Shown here piece after piece: positions 1-7,252 of a stretch of 64,000 bases of DNA; positions within the stretch are counted from its first letter, which is position 1; each line of letters begins with the position of its first letter. Location: NCBI RefSeq assembly GCF_030209745.1, contig NZ_JARVRJ010000017.1, forward strand, positions 62,001 through 126,000. Direction: 5' to 3'. The position numbers were made by a program, and so were the translations under genes. The notes under the pieces are model-generated. The model saw only the letters and a program-made list of their open reading frames with translations. It was not told where the DNA came from and searched no databases. The DNA is from Arthrobacter sp. fls2-241-R2A-200. Its GTDB lineage: Bacteria; Actinomycetota; Actinomycetes; Actinomycetales; Micrococcaceae.

Positions 1-138
1 AAAATGACCGTGTATCGATTGGTTCACTCAGGGGAAATGCCCGCCGTCAGGTTCGGCCGCTCCTTCCGTGTTCCGGAGGAAGCAGTTGCACAGTACCTCA
101 AGGGTGCTGTTGTGGACGGGCAATCCGAGACTGCCTGA
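1..138 (+). CDS. Helix-turn-helix protein of the excisionase/MerR-like type, C-terminal part
   Basis: The reading frame is open from the first base and stops at 136-138, so only the last 45 residues are visible and the start lies outside the window. The visible sequence (KMTVYRLVHSGEMPAVRFGR followed by SFRVPEEAVAQYL) is the second half of an excisionase-family winged helix: recognition helix, then the R-x-G-R-S-x-R-V wing and the closing helix. Proteins of this kind are small cytoplasmic DNA-binding proteins. In actinobacterial genomes one often sits directly upstream of the bS22 gene, as here. The target is unknown. A phage excisionase is less likely because no phage genes surround it. Confidence 0.75.
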   Translation, partial: KMTVYRLVHSGEMPAVRFGRSFRVPEEAVAQYLKGAVVDGQSETA

Positions 139-311
139 CGCTGCATGTTCCGTCCGGGCTTTGATGCGCGGACTGTGGTCACAGAGTGCCCCGTGAAAGC
201 GGTACCCTGTTAAGGAACGTTTTACGTCAATGTAAGAATCTGTCAGTTGTACTGTCTGCTTCCGCGGATGCGTTCCAACAGACAGGACCTTCTAGCTTGT
301 AAGGAACTTTC

Positions 312-410
312 GTGGGTTCAGTTATTAAGAAGCGCCGCAAGCGTATGGCCAAGAAGAAGCACCGCAAGCTGCTTCGCAAGACACGCCACCAGCGTCGCAA
401 CAAGAAGTAG
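312..410 (+). CDS. Small ribosomal subunit protein bS22 (AURKAIP1/COX24-domain protein)
   Basis: This 32-residue, extremely basic protein starts at GTG 312 with an AAGGA ribosome-binding site at 301-305, six bases upstream. The sequence begins VGSVIKKRRKRMAKKKHRKL and ends in RRNKK. It matches the pattern I know for the mycobacterial bS22 protein, an extra small protein bound to the 30S subunit near the decoding region. About half of all residues are Lys or Arg, consistent with rRNA binding. A hairpin terminator follows closely. It is easily missed in annotation because of its size. Confidence 0.93.
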   Translation: MGSVIKKRRKRMAKKKHRKLLRKTRHQRRNKK

Positions 411-430
411 GGATACTTCATCAAGCGTGA

Positions 431-464
431 ATGCCCGTTGCCTTTCGAGGCGGCGGGCATTTTT
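431..464 (+). terminator. Rho-independent terminator after bS22
   Basis: Arms ATGCCCGTTGCC (431-442) and GGCGGCGGGCAT (449-460) form a 12-bp stem with one G-T wobble and a short loop, followed by TTTT. It lies 20 bases after the bS22 stop and before the convergent HAD gene. Confidence 0.85.
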
Positions 465-490
465 GCGCCCACCCGTCATGACAACGAGGG

Positions 491-1309
491 CTAGGGCCGC
501 GGGCCGCGGAACCTTGAGAAGCCCCGCCATAAGCCGTAGATCGCCCCACCGACGGTAGCTGCCTTGAGTCCCAGGGTCGCGGCACGGCGCCCCGCGCGGT
601 AATCGTAGACAGGCCAGTTGTTGTCGCGGGCGTGCCGGCGAAGCTTTCCATCGGGGTTGATAACCACAGGGTGTCCCACCATGGTGAGCAAGGGGATGTC
701 GTTGGCGGAATCGCTGTAAGCCCAGCAATGATCGAGGTCCAGTCCTTCGCGCTCCGCCACTAGTTGTACTGCCACGGCCTTCGCCGGACCATGCAGGATG
801 TCGCCCACGAGCTTACCGGTGTACATCCCATCACTGACTTCGCCCACGGTACCGAGTGCTCCCGTGAGTCCGAGCCTTGTGGCGATGACAGTGGCAACCT
901 CAACCGGAGTGGCTGTCACAAGCCACACCTTCCGGCCCACTCGGAGGTGCTGTTCGGCCAGTGCCTTGGTTCCGGGCCAGATCCGGGATTCGATCATTTC
1001 GTCGTACACTTCTTCGCCCAGGGCCTTGATGTCTTCCACCGAGATCCCGGCCGCGAGCGTCAGCGCAGAATCGCGCACGGCATGGACATCTTGCAAGGTC
1101 TCGCCGCGCATGACGAACTTGAATTGTTTCCACGCGAAACCGGCTGCCTGGCTGAGTGTGAAGGCTTTGCGCTCGTACATCTTGCGTGCCACGTGGAAAA
1201 GGCTCGCGCCCTTCATGAGGGTGTTGTCCACGTCGAAGAAGGCCGCTTCGCCTGTGTGCTTCTGCAGTTGCGCGTCTGCGACCACAGCGGCGTTCTTCTC
1301 CTCGGGCAT
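491..1309 (-). CDS. HAD-superfamily subfamily IB hydrolase (SerB-like phosphatase)
   Basis: The 272-residue protein has all the HAD phosphatase motifs: motif I FFDVDNTLMKG near residue 24 (nucleophile and general acid-base Asp), motif II Thr in VTATPVEVA, a Lys in the middle region, and motif IV YSDSANDIPLL with the metal-binding Asp. This pattern is typical of the IB branch (phosphoserine phosphatase-like), common in actinobacteria. The substrate cannot be told from sequence; dephosphorylation of a small phosphomonoester or a lysophospholipid-type substrate is plausible. The C-terminal tail (residues 235-272) is Gly/Arg rich and may be amphipathic. It is convergent with the bS22 gene. Confidence 0.9.
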   Translation of the reverse strand: MPEEKNAAVVADAQLQKHTGEAAFFDVDNTLMKGASLFHVARKMYERKAFTLSQAAGFAWKQFKFVMRGETLQDVHAVRDSALTLAAGISVEDIKALGEEVYDEMIESRIWPGTKALAEQHLRVGRKVWLVTATPVEVATVIATRLGLTGALGTVGEVSDGMYTGKLVGDILHGPAKAVAVQLVAEREGLDLDHCWAYSDSANDIPLLTMVGHPVVINPDGKLRRHARDNNWPVYDYRAGRRAATLGLKAATVGGAIYGLWRGFSRFRGPRP

Positions 1310-1415
1310 GCCTTGAGTCTAGTCAATTGCCGGGTCCCCGTGCTTCGCCGCACTGGAGCGCGAGCAGTGTGCATGAGATGGGCGTGGAAGAGGGTGGTGG
1401 GGATACCGTTGAGGC

Positions 1416-1670
1416 ATGTCCATTCCCGACGTCGTTCTCCTCACCAAAGCTGACTGCCACCTTTGCGCCGAGGCGCGTACCGCCGTCGAGCGTGTCACTG
1501 CAGCGCTGGGCGTCCCGTGGGCGGAGCGAAGGATCGACGACGACGCCGGCTTGCAGGAGCAGTACGCGGAGGAGATTCCCGTGGTGTTGGTCGACGGCAT
1601 CCAGCGCGATTTCTGGAAGATCGACGAACAAAGGTTGGCCCGGACCATCAAGAAGGCCATGGCACGCTGA
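1416..1670 (+). CDS. Glutaredoxin-family thiol-disulfide protein
   Basis: The 84-residue protein has a thioredoxin fold pattern: strand VVLLTKADCHLCAEA with a C-x-x-C motif near residues 14-17, a helix, then the cis-proline segment EEIPVVLVDG around residue 52. Length and motif fit the short glutaredoxin-like (DUF836-type) proteins. It probably reduces disulfides in a cytoplasmic partner. It lies 54 bases upstream of rex in the same direction. This pairing of a glutaredoxin with the redox sensor is common in actinobacteria and suggests co-expression in redox homeostasis. Confidence 0.9.
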   Translation: MSIPDVVLLTKADCHLCAEARTAVERVTAALGVPWAERRIDDDAGLQEQYAEEIPVVLVDGIQRDFWKIDEQRLARTIKKAMAR

Positions 1671-1724
1671 CCCTCCGATACCGGGAGCAGCAGCTTTTGT
1701 TCAGTTTCGCCGCGGAGCCATAGA

Positions 1725-2453
1725 GTGGAACAACGAAGCGATGCAATGGAGAGTACCGTGACTGCTCTGGAACCGTCCCCGGGAGCAGCAACCGAAGGCA
1801 ACGATCCTGCCAAGAGGCAGATCCCGCCCGCGGCTGTGGCCCGGATGACCCTCTATTTGCGTGCGCTCAATTCCCTGCTGGCTGAAGGTGTGGAACGGGT
1901 GTCCTCGGAAGCACTTGCCGAGGCCTCGGGCGTCAGCTCCTCCACCCTCCGCAAGGACCTCTCCTACGCAGGGTCGTACGGAACCCGCGGTGTGGGGTAC
2001 GAGGTCCAGTACTTAAGCCGTCACATTGCGGCTGCGCTCGGACTGACACACGACTGGAAGGTCGCGATCGTCGGTGCCGGTAACCTCGGAAAAGCCCTGG
2101 CCAGGTATGGCGGTTTTGAGTCCCGGGGTTTCGACGTCGTGGCGATCTTCGACGCCGATCCCATGGTCATAGGTAACGAGGTGGGCTGGCTCCGTGTCAG
2201 CGATTCCGCCGAGCTCGAACGTGTCCTGGAACGGACCCACACAAACATGGTGGTGCTTGCATTGCCGGCCACGGTTGCCCAGGAAGTGTGCGACCGGGTG
2301 ATAGCCGCGGGAATCAGGAGTATCCTCAGCTTCGCCCCGGTGCTCCTCCAGGTGCCGCCCCACGTCAACCTGCGCAAGGTGGACATGGCCACGGAGCTGC
2401 AGATTCTGGCCTACCACGCACAGCGGGCGCAGACGCCGGGCCAGGCCGTTTAG
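1725..2453 (+). CDS. rex: Redox-sensing transcriptional repressor Rex
   Basis: Rex senses the NADH/NAD+ ratio and represses respiratory and fermentation genes when NADH is low. The N-terminal winged helix is seen in AVARMTLYLRALNSL and SSTLRKDLSYAGSYG (residues about 40-85). The Rossmann domain follows with VAIVGAGNLGKALARYGGF and an acidic end of strand 2 (VVAIFDADP). The C-terminal domain-swapping helix is present. The GTG at 1725 has a GGAG eight bases upstream; ATG 1746 would give a protein seven residues shorter. Length (242) is slightly above the usual 210-235 because of an acidic N-terminal extension. No convincing Rex box was seen in its own upstream region. Confidence 0.95.
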   Translation: MEQRSDAMESTVTALEPSPGAATEGNDPAKRQIPPAAVARMTLYLRALNSLLAEGVERVSSEALAEASGVSSSTLRKDLSYAGSYGTRGVGYEVQYLSRHIAAALGLTHDWKVAIVGAGNLGKALARYGGFESRGFDVVAIFDADPMVIGNEVGWLRVSDSAELERVLERTHTNMVVLALPATVAQEVCDRVIAAGIRSILSFAPVLLQVPPHVNLRKVDMATELQILAYHAQRAQTPGQAV

Positions 2454-2475
2454 CCAGAGCCGGGTCTCCGCCCGC

Positions 2476-2505
2476 GATAGTTCGTTGCTGGATAGTTCGT
2501 TGCTG
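2476..2505. repeat. 15-bp perfect tandem duplication
   Basis: GATAGTTCGTTGCTG occurs twice head to tail (2476-2490 and 2491-2505), followed by a partial third copy (GATG). It lies between the rex stop and the stop of the convergent membrane-protein gene. Confidence 0.9.
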
Positions 2506-2513
2506 GATGCTTC

Positions 2514-3296
2514 CTAGTTGCCGTACGGGTTCTGGAACGCGCCACTGAACGGCTTGGCCTTGCGGAAGTACGGTGCCGACGACGGCAGGTACAGCAACAC
2601 GATGGCGGCGATACCCAAGAGGATCGTGATGGTGGTCAAGCCCAACTGCGCAAGCCCCAGCAGTGAAAGCGCGGCGAGGACCGTGCCCAGGATGCGTGCC
2701 CAGTTCTTACCGCGCCGGATCTTGAAGGCAACCAAAGTGTAGAGGCCGATCATGATGATCGAAATGATGACCAGGAAGGTAATCGCCAAGTTGATGAGGT
2801 TGCTCACTGTAACCGCGGGATCCTGCGTGCCCTGAGCTTGGATGGCCTGTTCCACCATCGATTGGCCCGCGCTGGAATTGAGCATCACGATGGTGAGCGG
2901 TAGCGAAATCAGCGTCAAGAGAGCGCAACCAAGGAGCATCCAGAAGGAGACGTTGACCAGCTGGGGCACGCCCGTTGCGGATGCTGCTGCTTCACTGGGC
3001 CAGCTCATCGGTTGGTTGTACATCGGTGCCGTGGGCGGGGAGACCTGGCCGTATTGCGGCGCTGGGGGCGGGGAGGCCTGGCCGTATTGCGGCGCGGCGG
3101 GCGGCGGGGAGGCCTGGCCGTATTGCGGCGCGGCGGGCGGCGGGGAAGCCTGGCCGTACTGTGGCGCGGGCGGAGGGGAGACCTGACCGTACTGCGGGGC
3201 AGGGGGCGGGGACGCCTGACCGTACTGTGGGGCGCCCGGTGGCTGGGGGTGGTTGGTGTCGCCCGGGTTGGTGGGCGGGAGGGGCGGGTTGCTCAT
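2514..3296 (-). CDS. Membrane protein with proline-rich PQYGQ-repeat N-terminus
   Basis: The 260-residue protein starts at ATG 3296. Residues 1-95 are Pro/Gln/Tyr rich with six copies of PQYGQ(A/V)SPPPA. This disordered head is probably cytoplasmic. Four hydrophobic segments follow: about residues 116-138, 160-185, 200-220 and 222-240. Such proteins in Gram-positive actinobacteria are annotated as DUF4064-like or simply membrane proteins and have no established function. The next gene downstream in the minus direction is rex (convergent). A second protein of the same architecture lies 250 bases upstream, so the pair probably arose by duplication, although the repeat motifs differ. Confidence 0.85.
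   Translation of the reverse strand: MSNPPLPPTNPGDTNHPQPPGAPQYGQASPPPAPQYGQVSPPPAPQYGQASPPPAAPQYGQASPPPAAPQYGQASPPPAPQYGQVSPPTAPMYNQPMSWPSEAAASATGVPQLVNVSFWMLLGCALLTLISLPLTIVMLNSSAGQSMVEQAIQAQGTQDPAVTVSNLINLAITFLVIISIIMIGLYTLVAFKIRRGKNWARILGTVLAALSLLGLAQLGLTTITILLGIAAIVLLYLPSSAPYFRKAKPFSGAFQNPYGN
3024..3230 (-). repeat. In-frame repeat encoding PQYGQ-SPPPA units
   Basis: Six to seven units of 30-36 bases encode PQYGQ followed by ASPPPA, ASPPPAA or VSPPPA, with the last unit degenerate (PMYNQ). Neighbouring units are nearly identical at DNA level, so copy number is likely to vary between strains. Confidence 0.9.
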
Positions 3297-3468
3297 GGCA
3301 TTCCTTTGCTCGTTCGACTGCTGGTTCGGCCGCCGGGATCAGCAAAACGACCCTGCCCCCAGCGTGGTTCTGATTCCACCGTACCCCCCTGCGCAGAGGG
3401 TGTTCGTGATCCCACGCACCTTTTCCGCCGTCGTCGCAAAATCATCATGAAGGCGTACTTCCACGATG

Positions 3469-3502
3469 AAGGCCGCCGCCGTCCGGGGACGGCCGCGGCC
3501 TT
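3469..3502 (-). terminator. GC-rich hairpin, possible terminator
   Basis: AAGGCCGCCGCCGTCC and GGACGGCCGCGGCCTT form a hairpin with two mismatches and a two-base loop, 45 bases downstream (minus strand) of the membrane-protein stop at 3547. No U-tract follows, so the terminator role is uncertain. Confidence 0.45.
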
Positions 3503-3546
3503 GGAATGGTGTTCCGTCGCGAGCTTCCGACGAGGCCCGGGTTCCG

Positions 3547-4287
3547 CTATGCGTTACCCCGCACTGCCTTGAACCAGAGCTGCGAGTTCGGCAGCCACAT
3601 CAGGACGACGGCGACCGCACTGACCAGGAATCCGAACCAGTTGCTGCCCAAGCTGCCCGCCCCATAACCGCCAGCGCTGGCAGATCCGATAATCGCAAGC
3701 AGCAACGAGACAACAGCCAAGACGGTCAGTGCAAGCCTTGCCCACTCTTTGCCCTCTTTCATCTTCATGGCAAGGACAATTTGGGCAACTGCCACCGCCA
3801 GGCTCAGGAGCAAAAGAACGAGGAGGACGGCGGCTAAGCCCGGGATGAACGCAAACGCGGCAATGATCGCGAAGAACCCGATCAGTCCGAACAGGAGTGC
3901 CAAGAGGCCCCAAATCACCCAAATGAAGTAGGACACTTTGAGTTCTGTTGGGAGGCCCTGCGTCTTGAACATTCCCGAAAGTCCCCCGGCAGGCAGGACA
4001 TCGTTGAAGTTGCGGGGACGGTCGGTGGGCATTTCAAAGCGGAAACCGCCTGACTGCCCTTGCTGCCCCGGTGCGGGCTGTCCCGGCGCGGGCTGCGAGT
4101 ACTGCTGTCCCGGTGCGGGCTGGCCCATTCCGGGCTGCTGCGGAGGCTCGTAGCCCGGCGGTGGCTGGTAACCCGGGGGCGGTTGGTAGCCCTGCGGAGG
4201 CTGGTAACCCGCAGGAGGAACATTGCCTGGCTGCGGAGGCTCGGAGCCGGGCTGCTGTGGCTGCGGTGCTTCATCTGGGGTACTCAT
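3547..4287 (-). CDS. Membrane protein with proline/glutamine-rich N-terminus
   Basis: ATG 4287 (MSTPDEAPQPQ) gives 246 residues. A longer upstream frame exists, but its extra residues look non-coding. Residues 1-85 are low complexity: PPQGYQPPPGYQ-like units then PAPGQQ units. Residues 130-240 contain four hydrophobic segments, for example VIWGLLALLFGLIGFFAIIA and ALTVLAVVSLLLAIIGSASA. The architecture mirrors the gene at 2514-3296: a disordered Pro-rich cytoplasmic head and a four-helix membrane domain with a charged K-E-G-K-E-W loop (K-I-R-R-G-K-N-W in the sister protein). The function is not known. Confidence 0.85.
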   Translation of the reverse strand: MSTPDEAPQPQQPGSEPPQPGNVPPAGYQPPQGYQPPPGYQPPPGYEPPQQPGMGQPAPGQQYSQPAPGQPAPGQQGQSGGFRFEMPTDRPRNFNDVLPAGGLSGMFKTQGLPTELKVSYFIWVIWGLLALLFGLIGFFAIIAAFAFIPGLAAVLLVLLLLSLAVAVAQIVLAMKMKEGKEWARLALTVLAVVSLLLAIIGSASAGGYGAGSLGSNWFGFLVSAVAVVLMWLPNSQLWFKAVRGNA

Positions 4288-4399
4288 GGCATCACTGTAG
4301 ACCGCGGGTTGAGGGTTGCATAGGCAATTTTGAGCCAATTCGCAGGTAACTACAGGCTGTTTGCCGAACAATCAGCAAGTGCTCTTGGGAAATAAGAAA

Positions 4400-4437
4400 C
4401 GACGCCCCCACCAGCCGTTGGCTATGCGGGGGCGTCG
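4400..4437 (-). terminator. Rho-independent terminator after yceI
   Basis: CGACGCCCCC (4400-4409) pairs perfectly with GGGGGCGTCG (4428-4437). On the minus strand the stem is followed by TTTCTTATTT. It lies 17 bases past the yceI stop. Confidence 0.85.
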
Positions 4438-4453
4438 TCGAAAATGCGGCTGC

Positions 4454-5008
4454 TTATGCGGCTGCGGGAGCGATGAACGCGAGTTCCAGGTTGATGACTA
4501 CCTTGTCGCTGACCAGCACGCCACCGGCTTCGAGGACGGCGTTCCAGGTGAGGCCGAAGTCCTTGCGGCTGATGGTGGTTTCGCCGGAGACGCCGGCGCG
4601 GGTGTTACCGAAGGGATCGACGGCGACGCCGTTGAATTCGGTTTCGATGGAAACTTCCTTGGTCACACCCTTGATGGTGAGATCGCCCACGAGGTCAAAG
4701 CTGTTGCCGTTGGACTTGACGTGGCGGGAAACGAACGTGATTTCCGGGAACTTCTCCACATCGAAGAAGTCCTCGCCCTTGACGTGTCCGTCGCGGTTGA
4801 CGTCGCCCGAGTCGAAGCTGGCGGTCCGAATGGTCGCGGTGACCTTGGAATCGGTCAGGGTCTCACCGAGTTCCAAGGTTGCTTCGGCATCCTTGAACTG
4901 GCCGCGTACCTTGCTGATACCTGCGTGGCGAACGGTGAAGCCGATTTCGCTGTGCGAGGCGTCAAGGGTCCAGGTGCCGGTGGTGACGTCAGCGGGAAGG
5001 GTCATCAT
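4454..5008 (-). CDS. YceI family protein (lipocalin-like isoprenoid-binding fold)
   Basis: The 184-residue protein shows the whole YceI pattern: GTWTLDASHSEIGFTVRHAG at residues 11-30, the central FPEITFVS strand, DLTIKGVTKEVSIETEF, and the late AETTISRKDFGLTWN-like segment (GETTISRKDFGLTWN). YceI proteins form an eight-stranded extended lipocalin barrel that binds long isoprenoid or amide lipids. There is no signal peptide, so this copy is cytoplasmic, as is usual in Arthrobacter-like genomes. AGGAG seven bases upstream supports ATG 5008. A palindrome overlaps its predicted promoter, and it is followed by a strong terminator, so it is likely monocistronic. Confidence 0.93.
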   Translation of the reverse strand: MMTLPADVTTGTWTLDASHSEIGFTVRHAGISKVRGQFKDAEATLELGETLTDSKVTATIRTASFDSGDVNRDGHVKGEDFFDVEKFPEITFVSRHVKSNGNSFDLVGDLTIKGVTKEVSIETEFNGVAVDPFGNTRAGVSGETTISRKDFGLTWNAVLEAGGVLVSDKVVINLELAFIAPAAA

Positions 5009-5099
5009 GGTGTTGCTCCTATGGGTAGTGGTAGGTACTGCTTGCTCGACGCTTGCGATGTTTCCTGTTTACTTGAAAGATCAACCGAGCTTCGTACCC

Positions 5100-5120
5100 A
5101 GTATAAACATGCATATGCAT
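5100..5120 (-). promoter_or_regulatory. Candidate yceI promoter with palindromic operator
   Basis: On the minus strand TATACT (5100-5105) is a good -10. The perfect 12-bp palindrome ATGCATATGCAT (5109-5120) occupies the spacer immediately upstream, where a bound repressor would block RNA polymerase. No clear -35 is visible. The regulator is unknown. Confidence 0.45.
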
Positions 5121-5218
5121 CTTTTATTCCAACTCCACGGAACATTTCGGGAAATTTCTGAGTTCTACTAGATGTAGAAGATTTCGGATCGCCCCGCTTC
5201 TTTGAGAAACTGGTAAAC

Positions 5219-5884
5219 ATGCCCCAAGCAACTGTCCATCTGCTTCGCCATGGCGAGGTCCACAACCCCGATGGCGTCCTCTATGGCCGGCTGCCGGAAT
5301 TCCATCTCTCCGAACGCGGCCGGGACATGGCACGGATGCTGGCCGAGCACTTCGTTGCGCGCGCCACCGCAGGCGCCAAGATCTCGTATTTGGCTGCGTC
5401 TCCGCTGACGCGCGCCCAAGAGACGGCGATGCCCACGTCCGAGGCACTGGGCCTGGAGATTCATACAGAACCGCGCATCATTGAAGCTGAAAACCACTTT
5501 CAGGGACTGCACCCCACCAAAGCCGAGTTCCTCAAACCCAAGCACTGGTGGTATTTCTGGAACCCGCTTCAGCCTTCCTGGGGCGAACCATACAAACAGC
5601 AAGCAGCCCGCGTCCTTGCGGCAGTGCAGGACGCCCGGACTGCGGCCATCCACTTGGCTGGAGATGGCGCCGAAGCAATCCTGGTTAGCCACCAGTTGCC
5701 TATCTGGGCTACGAGGTTGACCGCGGAGGGGCGCAGTTTGGCCCACGACCCCCGCAAGCGGGAGTGCACGCTCGCGTCCTTGACGTCCCTCGTGTTCGAC
5801 GACGCCGGCAAGATCATCCGCGTTGACTACAGCCAACCTGCAGCCGTTCTTCTTCCCGGTGCAGCCAGCACCCCGGGAGCATAG
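5219..5884 (+). CDS. Histidine phosphatase superfamily protein (phosphoglycerate mutase-like)
   Basis: The 221-residue protein opens with the phosphohistidine motif LLRHGEVHN (His near residue 10). It continues with SPLTRAQETA, an acidic EAENHFQGL segment and the second catalytic His in LVSHQLPIW around residue 164. It is a phosphatase rather than a glycolytic mutase by length and motif spacing. The substrate is unknown. It is two bases upstream of tlpA and appears to be the first gene of the cytochrome c maturation operon, an arrangement common in actinobacteria. Its role in that pathway is not established. Confidence 0.9.
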   Translation: MPQATVHLLRHGEVHNPDGVLYGRLPEFHLSERGRDMARMLAEHFVARATAGAKISYLAASPLTRAQETAMPTSEALGLEIHTEPRIIEAENHFQGLHPTKAEFLKPKHWWYFWNPLQPSWGEPYKQQAARVLAAVQDARTAAIHLAGDGAEAILVSHQLPIWATRLTAEGRSLAHDPRKRECTLASLTSLVFDDAGKIIRVDYSQPAAVLLPGAASTPGA

Positions 5885-5886
5885 CC

Positions 5887-6492
5887 ATGGACAACACGTT
5901 TTCGCGCCGCGGTGTCCTGGCCGCCGGGGGAGTCCTACTCACCGGCTTGGCAGTGGGACTTTCGGCCTGCGCGCAGCCGGACTCCTTGGCTGAACAAGCC
6001 AAAAAAGGCGACAACAAGAACTACGTCGCCGGCGACGGATCAGTGACCGAGTTCGCCAAGGCCGATCGCACGGCCCCGGTTGCCCTCAAGGGCACCCTCT
6101 TCGACGGTACCGCCGTCGAACCCGGGGTGCTCAAAGGCAAAGTCACCGTACTGAACTTCTGGTTCGCAGCGTGTGCTCCCTGCCGTGTGGAAGCGCCACA
6201 GCTTGAAGCCCTCCACCAGGAATTCAAGGGCCAAGGCGTCCAGTTCTTCGGTGTCAACCTGAGGGACGAGAAGGCAACGGCGGACGCCTTCGATAAGACT
6301 TTCAGCCTCACCTACCCGAGTTTCGATGACAAAGACGGTGCCGTGCTGCTCTCGGTGTCCGGAATCGTCCCTCCGGGTGCAGTGCCCACCACGCTCGTCC
6401 TGGACAAGGATGGCAGGGTGGCATCGCGCGTCCTCGGCGGAATCGAAAAGGGCACGCTTAAGGCACTCATCACCTCAGCAGTGGCTGAGTAG
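5887..6492 (+). CDS. TlpA/ResA-like thioredoxin lipoprotein for cytochrome c maturation
   Basis: The 201-residue protein has an N-terminal FSRRGVLAAGGVLLTGLAVG segment followed by the lipobox LSAC, so it should be a lipoprotein anchored outside the membrane. The twin Arg before the hydrophobic stretch is Tat-like. The thioredoxin domain spans about residues 65-198, with FWFAACAPCRVEAPQ (C-x-x-C, CAPC) and the cis-Pro segment VSGIVPPGAVPTTLV. It reduces apocytochrome c haem-binding cysteines, fed with electrons by CcdA, whose gene follows after four bases. Confidence 0.93.
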   Translation: MDNTFSRRGVLAAGGVLLTGLAVGLSACAQPDSLAEQAKKGDNKNYVAGDGSVTEFAKADRTAPVALKGTLFDGTAVEPGVLKGKVTVLNFWFAACAPCRVEAPQLEALHQEFKGQGVQFFGVNLRDEKATADAFDKTFSLTYPSFDDKDGAVLLSVSGIVPPGAVPTTLVLDKDGRVASRVLGGIEKGTLKALITSAVAE

Positions 6493-6496
6493 GCCC

Positions 6497-7252
6497 ATGA
6501 ACAGTCCTTTCGCTGAAACGATCCTGAACGGCTCGCTGTTGCTGGCCGTGCCCGTGGCGTTGCTGGCAGGACTTGTCTCGTTCCTTTCACCCTGCGTGCT
6601 TCCCCTGGTTCCGGGCTACTTGGGCTACGTCACCGGCCTGACCGGCGTCGACCTTCAGAAGCAGCGGCGAGGCCGCATGTTGGCGGGAATCGGCCTGTTT
6701 GTTTTGGGCTTCTCCGTGATCTTCGTTCTCCTCGGCGGTGCCTTCGGGCAGCTCGGAACGTTGCTGACCGGAAGGCAGAACGCGTGGATCACACAGCTGC
6801 TGGGTGTGCTGGTGATCGTCATGGGCGTTGTGTTCATGGGCGGTTTCGGCTGGTTGCAGCGGGACGCCAAGATCCACGCGAAGCCCCCGGCAGGCCTGTG
6901 GGGCGCTCCACTCCTGGGGTTGACCTTCGGCCTGGGATGGGCGCCCTGCATCGGACCGACGTACTCCGCGGTACAGTTACTGAGCCTGTCCGGTGGTTCG
7001 TCCGCCGCCAAAGGCGCCCTGCTCGCCTTCGCATACAGCCTCGGCCTCGGGATCCCGTTCCTGGTGATTGCCTTGGCCGTGCGCCGGGGAATGGGCGTCA
7101 TGTCCTTCTTCCGCAAACGCCGGCTGGCCATCCAGCGGATCGGCGGAGGCATCTTGATTTTGCTTGGCGTCCTGATGGCCACAGGAGTATGGGGGAGCTG
7201 GGTGACCCAGTTGCAGTACTGGTTCCAAACTGATGTGAAGTTGCCGATCTGA
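6497..7252 (+). CDS. ccdA: Cytochrome c biogenesis protein CcdA (thiol-disulfide transmembrane reductant carrier)
   Basis: ATG 6497 gives 251 residues with about six membrane helices. The two conserved cysteines are visible in LVSFLSPCVLPLVPGYLGYV (first helix) and LTFGLGWAPCIGPTYSAV (fourth helix). These pass reducing equivalents from cytoplasmic thioredoxin to extracytoplasmic TlpA/ResA. An upstream start would overlap tlpA by 170 bases and is rejected. The stop overlaps the resB start (TGATG), indicating translational coupling. Confidence 0.95.
   Translation: MNSPFAETILNGSLLLAVPVALLAGLVSFLSPCVLPLVPGYLGYVTGLTGVDLQKQRRGRMLAGIGLFVLGFSVIFVLLGGAFGQLGTLLTGRQNAWITQLLGVLVIVMGVVFMGGFGWLQRDAKIHAKPPAGLWGAPLLGLTFGLGWAPCIGPTYSAVQLLSLSGGSSAAKGALLAFAYSLGLGIPFLVIALAVRRGMGVMSFFRKRRLAIQRIGGGILILLGVLMATGVWGSWVTQLQYWFQTDVKLPI

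Noticed and set aside
173..184. CTGTGGTCACAG, Crp/GlxR-like half palindrome before bS22
   Set aside because: Too short and with a central mismatch; spacing does not fit the known cAMP-receptor-protein consensus.
1671..1724. Rex operator upstream of rex
   Set aside because: No TTGTGAA-N4-TTCACAA-like sequence is present.
3024..3230. CRISPR-like periodic repeat
   Set aside because: The repeats are in frame, encode PQYGQ units and have no unique spacers.
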